DNA of 64,000 bases from contig NZ_BATP01000021.1 in assembly GCF_000739615.1 (NCBI RefSeq), positions 1-64,000 on the forward strand. The letters are read 5' to 3'. This DNA is from Haloferula sp. BvORR071. GTDB taxonomy: Bacteria; Verrucomicrobiota; Verrucomicrobiia; Verrucomicrobiales; Akkermansiaceae. Position 1 is the first letter of the stretch. Every line of letters starts with the position of its first letter. The position numbers were made by a program, and so were the translations under genes. The notes beneath the pieces were generated by a model. It was not told the DNA's origin, did no database searches, and was given only the letters and a program-made list of their open reading frames with translations. This document shows, one piece after another, positions 42,377 to 51,271 of the stretch.

Positions 42377-43402
42377 CTACCCGCGCTGGATCACGCAGCC
42401 TGCGGCTTGTTCGTTGCCACCGAGGGTGGCGATGAGGGCCCGGCTTGCATCGCCGCGGACGAGTTTTTGCACGGCTGCTACGATCTGCAGGCCCGAGGAT
42501 GCGGTGAAGGATTCACCGAGAGTCCGGCGAACGGAGAGTTGCGGGCCTTGCCAATTGGCGTAGGCTTCATCCTCGGCGTGGTCGAGACGCGAGACGCCGT
42601 TGCGGCTGTCCGCTAGAAGCGTGGTGCTGTCGGTGGTGGCTGCGCAGGCGCCAAGCAGTTGCTTGAGCGCGGAGGCTCGATTGCAGCCCGGTGCCAGCGC
42701 AATGGGATCGGGCACGCTGAGGAGTTGCGGACCATCGCCATCGAGCTCGAGGTAGAGCGCGGCGGCACCTTCCGCGGGAATGGCTTCGCTGGCGTAGAGG
42801 CGGAGAGCTTCGGAGGAGAGCCAGTCGAGTTCTTCCGGCGCAACGACGAGTACGCCATCGCAATCCCCGCGCAGGAGCCACTCGGTGGCGATTTCCAGTG
42901 CGGTGTAAATCTCCGCGGTATCGCCCAAGAGCGTGTCGTTCGGCGCGGTGGAATTGAAGAGCGAGGAGAGGTGGCTGGAGGGCGCGTTGAAGACGGTCTC
43001 CGGAAAAAGGATCGGGCTGGCCACCGTGGGATCGGCGAGGACTTCGCCGAAGAAGCGGTTCGAATAGTTCACGCAGCCGTTCATCAGCGGGCAGAGGATG
43101 CCGAGGCGGAGTTCGCCGGAAGCGACCTTCGCGATGCGTTCTTCGCCGAGTGCCTCGATGGCGGCGGCTACGGCGAACTTCGAAACCGGGCTGACGCGGC
43201 GCAAGCGCGGGCTCTTGGGCAAAGTCGGTGGTGCAGGCGGAACGCGCAGGACTGGCGTGACGACTGCGGCGGCATCCTTGCGCTCACGCACCAAGTCAGC
43301 AGTGGCAAGTGGAGTGCCGGCATCGAGCGCCTGCATGAAGGGCTCCACTCCCCAGCCGGCGGGGGTGACAGCTCCGGTGCCGGTAATGGTGATCTTCGTC
43401 AT
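42377..43402 (-). CDS. Beta-ketoacyl synthase-like protein lacking the catalytic triad (chain-length-factor-like)
   Basis: This is a 341-aa thiolase-fold protein. It begins ITITGTGAVTPAGWGVEPFM like ketosynthases. The active-site region reads SLFNSTAPNDTLLGDTAEIY, with no nucleophilic Cys, and no HGTGT or K..IGH histidines exist. LLRGDCDGVLVVAPEELDWL corresponds to the helix after the active site. Loss of the triad plus overlap (ATGA, 43399-43402) with an intact KS gene suggests a KS/CLF heterodimer as in type II PKS or aryl-polyene systems. It is shorter than typical CLF (about 400 aa). Confidence 0.8.
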   Translation of the reverse strand: MTKITITGTGAVTPAGWGVEPFMQALDAGTPLATADLVRERKDAAAVVTPVLRVPPAPPTLPKSPRLRRVSPVSKFAVAAAIEALGEERIAKVASGELRLGILCPLMNGCVNYSNRFFGEVLADPTVASPILFPETVFNAPSSHLSSLFNSTAPNDTLLGDTAEIYTALEIATEWLLRGDCDGVLVVAPEELDWLSSEALRLYASEAIPAEGAAALYLELDGDGPQLLSVPDPIALAPGCNRASALKQLLGACAATTDSTTLLADSRNGVSRLDHAEDEAYANWQGPQLSVRRTLGESFTASSGLQIVAAVQKLVRGDASRALIATLGGNEQAAGCVIQRG

Positions 43403-44634
43403 CGCTCTTGTTGGAAGATCAGCGTCGCATTCGCACCGCCGAAGCCGAAGGAGTTGGTGAGAACGGTCTGCACCGCAGTTTCACGCGGGGTCTGCACGAG
43501 GTCGAACTTCACCGCGGGATCGATTTCGCGGACACCGAGACTGGCGGGGAGGAATTGCTCCTTCAGGGCGATCAGGCAGATGACGGACTCCACCGAACCG
43601 GCGCCGCCTAACAGGTGACCGATGGCCGACTTGGTGGAGGACAGCTTGATTTTGCCCGCTGCCTCACCGGCCCAGCGGGTAATCGCGTTTGCTTCCGCAA
43701 CGTCGTTCAGCGGGGTGCCGGTGCCGTGGGAGTTGATGTAGTCGATCTGCTCCGGCACGAGGCCCGCGGCACGGGTGGCGCGCCCCATGGTGGCCAGTGC
43801 GGCATCGCCCTCCGGATGCGGCTGGGTGAGATGGTGGATGTCCGTGGCCGCAGCGTAGGAGAGGATGCGGGCGAGAGGTTCCGCTCCGCGGGCCTTGGCG
43901 GCATCGAGCGACTCCACCACGACGAAGCCAGCGCCTTCACCAATCGCGAGGCCATCGCGCACTGCATCGAAGGGGCGCGGGATGCCGGAGGGTGAGAGCG
44001 CTTGGAGCGAATCGAAGCCGGCGAAGACCAACTGGCAGAGTGCATCGTAGCCACCGGCGAGCACGCGATCCGTCTTGCCTTCCGAGACCATCTGGAAGGC
44101 ATGGCCGATCGCATTTGCCCCGGAGGCGCAAGCATTCGAAACAATGCGGAGCGGACCTTGCACGTCCAGCGCGCGCATCATGGCCGCCATCTGGTACTGC
44201 GGCTGATAGGTTTCGACGCGGGAGAGCTGGCGGCGCTGCGAAGTGCCCGTGGTGGCCTGGAGATAGTATTGCTCGCCCACCGGCATGGCGGCGGCGGAGG
44301 TGCCGACGACAACGGGCATCGCACCGCCGGAGAGTCCAGCCATGGCAAGGGCCTCCTGACAGGCAATGAGAGCCATGCGGGTGCCGCGGTCCATGCGCAG
44401 CCATTCGCGGCGGCCGATGCCCGGCAAGCTATCCGGCAGATCCACCTGGCCCGCGGTGCCGACACGCTGGCGCGAGACATCGAAAAGAGTCACCGGGCGG
44501 AAGGCGGTGCGCCCGGCGCGGAAGCCCGCGGCATTCCCCGCCCAATCCGCGCCCATGGAAGTCAGGATGCCCGCGCCAGTAATGGCGACGGGTCGCAGGC
44601 CCGGAGGATGAGGTCGATCGGCGTGATAGGCCAC
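43399..44634 (-). CDS. 3-oxoacyl-ACP synthase, FabF-like ketosynthase
   Basis: This 411-aa ketosynthase has a full triad: Cys169 (SNACASGANAIGHAF), His303 (NSHGTGTPLND) and His340 (TKSAIGHLLGGAG). GAGFVVVESLDAAKARGAE and NSFGFGGANATLIF complete the family pattern. It catalyses decarboxylative Claisen condensation of malonyl-ACP with an acyl chain. The start is GTG. A TTGACA-N17-CTAGCT promoter-like sequence lies at 44663-44691 on the minus strand. With the triad-less partner it forms a two-gene unit; no ACP, ketoreductase or dehydratase genes are adjacent. Confidence 0.92.
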   Translation of the reverse strand: MAYHADRPHPPGLRPVAITGAGILTSMGADWAGNAAGFRAGRTAFRPVTLFDVSRQRVGTAGQVDLPDSLPGIGRREWLRMDRGTRMALIACQEALAMAGLSGGAMPVVVGTSAAAMPVGEQYYLQATTGTSQRRQLSRVETYQPQYQMAAMMRALDVQGPLRIVSNACASGANAIGHAFQMVSEGKTDRVLAGGYDALCQLVFAGFDSLQALSPSGIPRPFDAVRDGLAIGEGAGFVVVESLDAAKARGAEPLARILSYAAATDIHHLTQPHPEGDAALATMGRATRAAGLVPEQIDYINSHGTGTPLNDVAEANAITRWAGEAAGKIKLSSTKSAIGHLLGGAGSVESVICLIALKEQFLPASLGVREIDPAVKFDLVQTPRETAVQTVLTNSFGFGGANATLIFQQER

Positions 44635-44662
44635 GTGCTAAAAGAGGGAAGAAACCGGAGGC

Positions 44663-44691
44663 AGCTAGGCAACGCACCGGCGGATTGTCAA
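44663..44691 (-). promoter_or_regulatory. Putative promoter of the ketosynthase pair
   Basis: TTGACA (44686-44691, minus strand) is followed after 17 nt by CTAGCT (44663-44668). The implied start is about 22 nt before the GTG start codon. Confidence 0.4.
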
Positions 44692-44714
44692 AGCGAATGG
44701 CAGCGCTTATCCGC

Positions 44715-46070
44715 TCATTTCCCGAAGTCCGGGCCGGGACCGAAGTAGTCGGCATTCCGCCGCTCCGCGTCCTTTTTCTCCTGGATGATACGGTCGCGGA
44801 AGGCTGTGTCCGAGATCGCCGCGGTGAGGGCGGCAAACTCCTCATCATTCAACGAGCCATACGTGGCGGCTCCGGCGATGAAGGCATCGCGGCCAGGCCC
44901 CACCGGGATCGCTCGTGCGACTTCCAGATAATCCTCCGGCCGGGTTTGCATCCAGCGCGTGCCCGCGGCCATGAGTACCTGGGTGCGCTGCTCCGGGTCC
45001 GCGACAGCATTCAATTCCCCGATGAGATCGTGGGGTGGCCGATAGGGATTCCAGATGCGGTCCATGAGATTCACCAATTGCCCGCGATAGCCCCCTGCCC
45101 CGTCGTCCTCCATCTGCTCCCACAGCGAGGATGATCCGGTCGCATTCATCAGGCCTGCGATGCTGGGGAGATCCTGGAGTTGAGCATCGCCGAGAAGCTG
45201 GCGGAGAGCTTTTCCCCGGAGATCTTCCGGCAACCCGGTCAAACGGCTGGCCATCTGATCCGGGCTCAGGCTCGCGAGATCACGGGATACCCACTGCTGG
45301 CAGAGCGCCTCGCGCAGGTAGGGGTTTTGCTCGTTGCCTAACAGGACTTTCAGGTCACCGTCACTCACCGCGGCCATGCGCTTGGCATAGTAATCCATCA
45401 GCGAGCTGAGGTTTGAATTCTCCGCCACGGGGCCTTCAAGCATGGTGCGCAGGCTCTTCAGATCCTCCGTCCCGGCACCGGCGCAAAGCGCGACGAAGAG
45501 GTCGTGCTGCTCGATCGGGCTGGCCGTCGCAACCGCAGCCATTGCAGGCTCGCGCTGGCCCGCAGCCAGCAGGGCCTTGGTCCAGAGCTCGGTCACATCG
45601 CGGCGGGCGAAGCCATAGCGACCGCTGCGGATCCACTCCCACACTTCATCCGGATGGCGGAGCATCTCCTCCTTCACCAGCTCCGGCTGGGCATAGCCGG
45701 GCAGCATATCGCCGTAGCGGCTACGGGTGGCCGGGCTGAAGACCAAGTCCAAGGCCGTGCGCAAGTCGCGGCGAATCCAATCGCGCATCAGTTCGCGCAG
45801 GGCGTCCTGCTTTTGCTCTTTTGTTAGATCCTTGGAAGCCAGCAGGGCCCCCACCATCCGCTCGAGCTGGCTGGATGCGGTGCCGCCACTGGTATGGGTA
45901 TCCGGACCGCGGTCGTGCGACTTCGCGGCAGCAGTCATGGCTCCTGCGGCTGCTGGAGATGCAACTCCACCCGCCGCGCTGTCGACGCTTCCGCCATGTG
46001 GCGCGAGGAAGTAAAGCGCGGCATGGCTCGCTAGCAGCGCGGGCACCCAGATGATCCAGCGCCGTTTCAT
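44715..46070 (-). CDS. A-type member of the paired anchored-protein array (pair 5)
   Basis: This is a 451-aa protein. One N-terminal membrane helix contains the [ST]-H motif (PALLASHAALYFLAP). A low-complexity Ala/Ser/Gly linker runs to about residue 70 and a helical domain to the end. Signatures shared with other A members are LMRDWIRRDLRTALDLVF, VWEWIRSGRYGFARRDVTEL, and TGLPEDLRGKALRQLL near the LP-D-R motif. It is the most diverged A member: it lacks the GETDP..R motif form (NEQNPYLREAL) and has a longer C-terminus. It overlaps its B partner by ATGA. No enzyme motifs; function unknown. Export with an N-terminal anchor is inferred. Confidence 0.8.
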   Translation of the reverse strand: MKRRWIIWVPALLASHAALYFLAPHGGSVDSAAGGVASPAAAGAMTAAAKSHDRGPDTHTSGGTASSQLERMVGALLASKDLTKEQKQDALRELMRDWIRRDLRTALDLVFSPATRSRYGDMLPGYAQPELVKEEMLRHPDEVWEWIRSGRYGFARRDVTELWTKALLAAGQREPAMAAVATASPIEQHDLFVALCAGAGTEDLKSLRTMLEGPVAENSNLSSLMDYYAKRMAAVSDGDLKVLLGNEQNPYLREALCQQWVSRDLASLSPDQMASRLTGLPEDLRGKALRQLLGDAQLQDLPSIAGLMNATGSSSLWEQMEDDGAGGYRGQLVNLMDRIWNPYRPPHDLIGELNAVADPEQRTQVLMAAGTRWMQTRPEDYLEVARAIPVGPGRDAFIAGAATYGSLNDEEFAALTAAISDTAFRDRIIQEKKDAERRNADYFGPGPDFGK

Positions 46071-47416
46071 CGGCCATCCTCCTCGTCTTCTCCCACCGCC
46101 GATTGCTCCAGCGCTTGCCGCAGCGGTCCTGCTGGCAGTTTACCAACCGCGTCCCGCCATGCCTCAGGGTCGTCTCTATAAATGCCGGCGAAACTGGATT
46201 CGATCTTGTTCAAGCCTGTGCGGTCCTGCGGCAAGCCATCCGCCCAAGCTTGGGCTGCGATCGTCGCCAGCATCTCCGGCACCGGGACTGAGTCCGGCTT
46301 CGCCGTCATGTAAGTTGTGAACGCCGTGCCCCAATCCGGCACGGACTTCTGCGCCCAAGCCATTCCGGCCCGAGGGTCAACTTGCATCATCTGGCTGAAG
46401 ACCATTTGAAGCAAGGACGCATCGCTGACATCCGGGCCTGCAGCATCCTTCAGCCGCTCGTAATATTCCTGCGGGCCGATGCTTCCCTGCCAGAGTTCCG
46501 TGTCAGCTTCCGACTGCCCATCGGGGTCGGTCCAAACGATATCGTCCCCTCCGGCTGCGCTTTTGCTTTCCTTTGCGGCAGCTTTCTTCGCCTCCGTCTC
46601 GAAGCGCTCCACGATATCGGGCGGGAAGCCCGTCGCGTGCAGCTCGCCTAACAGGTCGAGCGCGCCCTTGCTGTCCCAGATCTTGCTCAGGAAAAGAATC
46701 GCATCGGCATCGCCGAGAGAGGTGCGGATGGCGGCGAGATTTCCCGCCAGCTCTTCGGGAGACCCCATGATGCTGTTGAATAGGTCCACGCGTTCGGATC
46801 CGGACTTCAGCATGGCCGCGACCCGCAGCAACTCATCGCGATCCTTCCGATCCTCCAAGGCTGCGTGGATGCTGCCCATCATGGCATCCCGTCCGATGCC
46901 CGCCGCTGCCATCATCTCCTCCAATTGGCCAAAGCCGGAGCGGGTGAAGTGGTGCCACAACTCCTCGTCGAACTTGCCGCGTGCTTGGTCCTTCGCGAAC
47001 TTCCCGAACCAACGGATCGCCGCCAGCGGATCGCGATCCAGCCACACCCCGAAGGCGGCGTAGCTTTCCAAGGGAATCTCGGCATTCGGATTCGCGGTGC
47101 CTGCCAGCACCATCGCCACGACATCGGAATTCGGATCCGCCGTGAGCCGCGCCCGGATCTCCGCGAGCCGGGTTTCTTCGTCCGGTCCAGTCTCTGCCGC
47201 TTCCTTCTGATCCCGCGCCGCGCCGCGCTCGGCATAGCCACGCAGCTTCGCGAGCAGCTCCGCAGCCTCATCAGCCGGGGCTGAGGACGACACTTGGAGC
47301 GGCTTCCCTTCGTCGCCAGCCAACGCTGACGCGGCCAACGGCAGCCGCCGAGTCCCCAGCCAGAGGGCAAGCCCATGACTTAGAACCAACAGAGTAACAA
47401 CAGATCCGCGCCGCAC
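46067..47416 (-). CDS. B-type member of the paired anchored-protein array (pair 5)
   Basis: This is a 449-aa protein with a GTG start (RRGSVVTLLVLSHGLALWLG), whose membrane helix carries the S-H motif. A charged linker and helical repeats follow: EIPLESYAAFGVWLDRDPLA, AIRWFGKFAKDQ, MMQVDPRAGMAWAQKSVPDW and the closing DPEAWRDAVGKLPAGPLRQA, which matches the W-x3-DP..A..LP-G-x-x-R pattern of all B members. The 4-nt overlap with the A partner indicates coupled, roughly equal synthesis. A promoter-like TTGACC/ATCTCT lies directly upstream. Confidence 0.8.
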   Translation of the reverse strand: MRRGSVVTLLVLSHGLALWLGTRRLPLAASALAGDEGKPLQVSSSAPADEAAELLAKLRGYAERGAARDQKEAAETGPDEETRLAEIRARLTADPNSDVVAMVLAGTANPNAEIPLESYAAFGVWLDRDPLAAIRWFGKFAKDQARGKFDEELWHHFTRSGFGQLEEMMAAAGIGRDAMMGSIHAALEDRKDRDELLRVAAMLKSGSERVDLFNSIMGSPEELAGNLAAIRTSLGDADAILFLSKIWDSKGALDLLGELHATGFPPDIVERFETEAKKAAAKESKSAAGGDDIVWTDPDGQSEADTELWQGSIGPQEYYERLKDAAGPDVSDASLLQMVFSQMMQVDPRAGMAWAQKSVPDWGTAFTTYMTAKPDSVPVPEMLATIAAQAWADGLPQDRTGLNKIESSFAGIYRDDPEAWRDAVGKLPAGPLRQALEQSAVGEDEEDGR

Positions 47417-47422
47417 GGCTCC

Positions 47423-47451
47423 AGAGATCGCCTGAACTTCCCGCGGGTCAA
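47423..47451 (-). promoter_or_regulatory. Putative promoter of pair 5, possibly leaderless
   Basis: TTGACC (47446-47451, minus strand), a 17-nt spacer and ATCTCT (47423-47428) precede the start codon at 47414-47416 by only 6 nt. If used, the transcript would be leaderless. Confidence 0.4.
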
Positions 47452-47473
47452 GATTTCGTCGTTGGATCGACCC

Positions 47474-50400
47474 TCACTCAATTTCCACCACCCGATAGAA
47501 TCTCCGGTTCGATTCTCCCGGCAGTGCTACCGTTTGTGGTGGTCCTTCATCGGTCCACTGCACACGATTGCCGCCCGCCTCGATCAGCTCCGGAACCGGG
47601 GTCCAGTGCTCCGAGTCCGCGCTGTATTCCACCCGGTAATGATGGCCGGCCAAGGAAGGAAAACCCAAGACCACGCCGCCCGCCGCGGTGCGCTCGAATT
47701 GGTCAATCGCAAAGGGTGGCGGAGCCCACTGGACCGGCAATGTGGGTAGCATTGAAATCTCCGGGGCAAAGGTTGCCAGCTCAGGCGCCGGACTCCCTGC
47801 CGCCAAATCGAAGCGCAGCGTCATCAGTGCCGTCGCCCCCGGCGCCAAGGCTCCCACATCGGCCAACAAGCCGCCAGACGCCGTACCGCCACGCAGGGTC
47901 ATCCCGGCCGGGAGATTCGCCACTTGGACCGCAAAGTTGGCAAGGGTGTGGGCACCGGGATTGAGCAGGGTCACCACGAGCTCATAGGCTCCGGTTTGCG
48001 GGTTATAGCTCAGCGTCCCCGCGTCCCAAGATGCCACGGGAATATTCACCCATGGCAGAAGCTTCAGTTCCACCGGTGCAACCTGCTGAGTGGCGGATGA
48101 GACCCGCAATACGACCGGCGCGCTCGCCATCACCGGCACCTTGCGAGTGATGGTGAACGTCGTCGTCCCGTCTCTTGTCAGCGAGGCGGCCATTCCCGCG
48201 GTAGAAAGCTGATAGCCCGCCGCATCCGGGGGATCCAGCCTCACCTGAAGCCCCTGAAGTTGCTCTTGGCCCTCATTGCGGATCACGATGGTCTTTGTAT
48301 CCGGAACGCTGGGATCCGGATTCCACTCCAGACGGGCGCCGGTGGACGGCAGGCCCTGGCCATTCGACAACTCCAAGGCGATCCGCGGATTCAAATCCAG
48401 CGCCCATAGCTCACGCCCGTATTCGACGTTGCTCACCAACATTAGGATCTTGCCCGGTATTGAAAACATCCTCTCCACCCGCGCGCCCATGGATTGCCCA
48501 GGCAGTTGGTCGGGCAGCCGCGTGGTTCCGGCAGAGCTGCCGTCACTACTCCAGAGTAGGAACGGGCCGGCGTCCGTCTCCTTGGCGAGGAAATACAGCC
48601 GCTCCGGCGTGTCCACCAACTGTAAGGGAGTCCGCGGGCCGCCCAAACTCACCTGGCGGACCTTTGTTGTTCCGGAACTCGTGCCATCGCTCTTCCACAG
48701 CTCAGTCAGGCTAAAAGTCGGTGTCGATGCAGTGAAATAGAGCCGATCCCCATGGATGGTGAACTGCAGTGGCGATCCAGAGGCACTCCCGCTGAGGGTG
48801 TCCCTGACCAAGTGCGTGTTGGCAGCCGTGCCGTCCGTGGACCACAGCTCTTTTCCATACATGCCGTCATCGGCCGAGAAGAGCATAATATTCCCCAGCG
48901 CCGCAGACGCACTAGCGTTACTAGAGCCAGTGCCCGGGTAAATATCCTTCACCACCGCGGACGCAATGCCATTACTCACCCACAGCTCTACCCCCTGCAG
49001 GGGCGTTTCCGCGAAGTAGCAGACCACCTTGCCGACCAAAGTCACGCCACGCGGAATCGAATCCCCCTGTCCAATCGCACTGTCTTGCACCATGCGGGTT
49101 CCATCCGTCGTTCCATCGCTGCGCCACAGCTCAGTGCCGTAGGTAGGAGAGATTCCTGCGAACCAGAAATAGTCCCCCGCTACCCCTGGGCCGCTATACA
49201 AGGTACGCAGGCCACCGGAGGCATCCTTAATGACCTCAGTGCCCGCGTCGGTGCCATCGCTTCGCCACAATTCGCTGCTAATCTCCAGCTGGCCGTTGAC
49301 GCCGTTGCCGTCGTGCTTGAAGTAGAGTTTCCCTTGATAGGCAACGCAGTAGGAAACGCTCGAGCTTTCCGGCCCTGGGGTTATCTCCTTTACCAGCACG
49401 GTGCCTGCTGCGGTGCCGTCCGTTTTCCACAGTTCCTTCCCGATCCCCGGGCTGTAGGCCATGAAGAACAAGGTGTCCCCTACCACCGTGAGTTCGGTGG
49501 GGCCTGCATTCGCGGCACCGGGGTTGACATCCGCCACCATCACCGTTCCCGCCGCCGTGCCGTCGCTGCGCCAGAGCTCCGAGCCATGGGCCCCATCGGA
49601 GGCCGCGAAATACATGCTCTGGCCCATCACTACCCACTCACTCAGATTCTCGGCCAGGCTGCTCGCCGCAGCAGGATCCACATCACACACCAGCATCGTC
49701 CCCGCCGCCGTGCCATTCGATTTCCACAGCTCCACGCCGTGGACACCATCATCCGCGGCGAAGAGGATGCCATCTTTGAAGGCGGTCAACACCGTCGGGG
49801 TGCTGGAGGCGCTGCCGGGACAGATATCCGCCACCCGGAAGGTCCCGCCCGGGCTGCCGTCGCTTCGCCAGAGCTCGACACCACTGCTGGAGTCCGCGGT
49901 GGAAAAATAGAGGAGATTGCCGGATACCTCGTAGTCCTTGATCGTGATGCCGACGCCGGGGTTGATGTCGGGCAAGGTCTTGGTGCCGCCTGCCGTGCCA
50001 TCGGTGACGCACAAACTCCAGCCCACGCCCATCACGTTCGGATTGGTGGCGAAGAAGAGCCGCGAGCCGGCCGCTCCCAGCAGCTTGGGATTACTGCCCC
50101 CGGCTCCCGGGTTCAGGTCCTTGACCATGACCGTGCCCCCTTCGCTGCCATCGCTCTTCCACAACTCCAACCCCATGCCGGGAGCATACGCACTGAAGTA
50201 GATCGCATCACCCGCCACCATCAGGGCACCCGGGGCGTTGGCACTGAACGACGAAGTGACACCGGGATTGATGTCCTTCACCACGGAAGTACCCGCCGCC
50301 GTCCCATCGCTGGCCCACAACTCGGTGCCACTGACACCATCATTCGCGATGAAGTAGATCTTGCCACCAAAAGCGGTCAACGAAACCGGTACCTGCTGGT

Positions 50401-51139
50401 TCGAGGTCGGCGCGATGGCCTTGACCATGACCGTCCCTGCCGGGGTGCCGTCACTCTTCCACAGCTCCCTGCCATTTACCCCGTCGTCCGCTACGAAATA
50501 GAGCGTATTCCCCACCATCGTCAGCTCTTGGGGATAGGAGCTGCCCGAGCCGGGGCAAATATCCTTCAAGATCGAGGTTCCAGCAGCGCTTCCATCGCTG
50601 CGATAGAGTTCGGTCCCACGGTTATTTTCGGTAGCGATAAAGTAGACTACTCCGTCCCCGGGAGTAAGATAGCCCGGCGAGGAACCGGTGACGGAATTCA
50701 GGTCCTTCACCAGCATGGTGCCCTCGGCCGTGCCGTCCGTCTTCCAAAGTTCCGAACTGAGGCCGCCGGAGGAGTAGAAGATCGTGCTGCCTAAGCGGGC
50801 CAAGCCATTGGGCGCGGCATCCACGCTCACGTTCTCACCTCGGGGCCGGATGAGCCGCGTGCCGGCTGTAGTCCCGTCCGTCTGCCGCACTTGGTAGCCA
50901 TTCACCGCATCGCCCGCCACGAAGTAGGCGAGGTCACCCGCGGCCAAGATCTCGACCGGATTCGAGCCGGTATTCCCCGAGCCTGGGTGGATGTCCATGA
51001 CCAGATACGGTGCGGCGGCGTGGACCTGACTCAGTCCCCCCGCCGCGAGTCCGAGCAAAGAGGCTGCGCCCAAAAGCAAGCCGCCCAAACGGCGGGTTCG
51101 GAGACAGGTTGAGAAGTGCACCGGACGGCGGTAGGGCAT
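47474..51139 (-). CDS. Exported ELWxSDGTxxGT-repeat protein
   Basis: This 1221-aa protein has a signal peptide (about residues 18-42, LGGLLLGAASLLGLAAGGLS). About 17 tandem repeats of roughly 45-50 residues follow, each with a form of ELWKSDGTAAGTVMVKDINP and YFVADDGVNG. A C-terminal region of Ig-like or DUF11-like character covers about 890-1130. A final domain (HHYRVEYSADSEHWTPVPEL) resembles the end of the giant PATR protein and of the B12 operon protein. The ELW repeats probably form a beta-propeller-like or solenoid surface structure. Repeats 7 (SLCVTDG) and 14 (ELWVSNGIAS) are degenerate. Ligand unknown. Confidence 0.9.
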   Translation of the reverse strand: MPYRRPVHFSTCLRTRRLGGLLLGAASLLGLAAGGLSQVHAAAPYLVMDIHPGSGNTGSNPVEILAAGDLAYFVAGDAVNGYQVRQTDGTTAGTRLIRPRGENVSVDAAPNGLARLGSTIFYSSGGLSSELWKTDGTAEGTMLVKDLNSVTGSSPGYLTPGDGVVYFIATENNRGTELYRSDGSAAGTSILKDICPGSGSSYPQELTMVGNTLYFVADDGVNGRELWKSDGTPAGTVMVKAIAPTSNQQVPVSLTAFGGKIYFIANDGVSGTELWASDGTAAGTSVVKDINPGVTSSFSANAPGALMVAGDAIYFSAYAPGMGLELWKSDGSEGGTVMVKDLNPGAGGSNPKLLGAAGSRLFFATNPNVMGVGWSLCVTDGTAGGTKTLPDINPGVGITIKDYEVSGNLLYFSTADSSSGVELWRSDGSPGGTFRVADICPGSASSTPTVLTAFKDGILFAADDGVHGVELWKSNGTAAGTMLVCDVDPAAASSLAENLSEWVVMGQSMYFAASDGAHGSELWRSDGTAAGTVMVADVNPGAANAGPTELTVVGDTLFFMAYSPGIGKELWKTDGTAAGTVLVKEITPGPESSSVSYCVAYQGKLYFKHDGNGVNGQLEISSELWRSDGTDAGTEVIKDASGGLRTLYSGPGVAGDYFWFAGISPTYGTELWRSDGTTDGTRMVQDSAIGQGDSIPRGVTLVGKVVCYFAETPLQGVELWVSNGIASAVVKDIYPGTGSSNASASAALGNIMLFSADDGMYGKELWSTDGTAANTHLVRDTLSGSASGSPLQFTIHGDRLYFTASTPTFSLTELWKSDGTSSGTTKVRQVSLGGPRTPLQLVDTPERLYFLAKETDAGPFLLWSSDGSSAGTTRLPDQLPGQSMGARVERMFSIPGKILMLVSNVEYGRELWALDLNPRIALELSNGQGLPSTGARLEWNPDPSVPDTKTIVIRNEGQEQLQGLQVRLDPPDAAGYQLSTAGMAASLTRDGTTTFTITRKVPVMASAPVVLRVSSATQQVAPVELKLLPWVNIPVASWDAGTLSYNPQTGAYELVVTLLNPGAHTLANFAVQVANLPAGMTLRGGTASGGLLADVGALAPGATALMTLRFDLAAGSPAPELATFAPEISMLPTLPVQWAPPPFAIDQFERTAAGGVVLGFPSLAGHHYRVEYSADSEHWTPVPELIEAGGNRVQWTDEGPPQTVALPGESNRRFYRVVEIE

Positions 51140-51271
51140 GGCAGCGGATATTGCCCTGATGCGCTACCGGAAGAGGCTGACGGCGTCAAACCCGCAAGGT
51201 CAGGCATCTGCCCCGGATAGGATCAAAATTTCCCGTAACCCGGTGCGTGCCACGGTTCAGGAAAGCAGTGT

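Noticed and set aside
48752-50794. 680-aa plus-strand frame opposite the ELWxSDGT gene
   Set aside because: Its length only mirrors the repeat codons on the other strand; composition is that of an antisense shadow.
51140-51271. Search for a specific ECF-type promoter between the repeat protein and kinase genes
   Set aside because: No convincing paired motif was found by eye, so no promoter is claimed.
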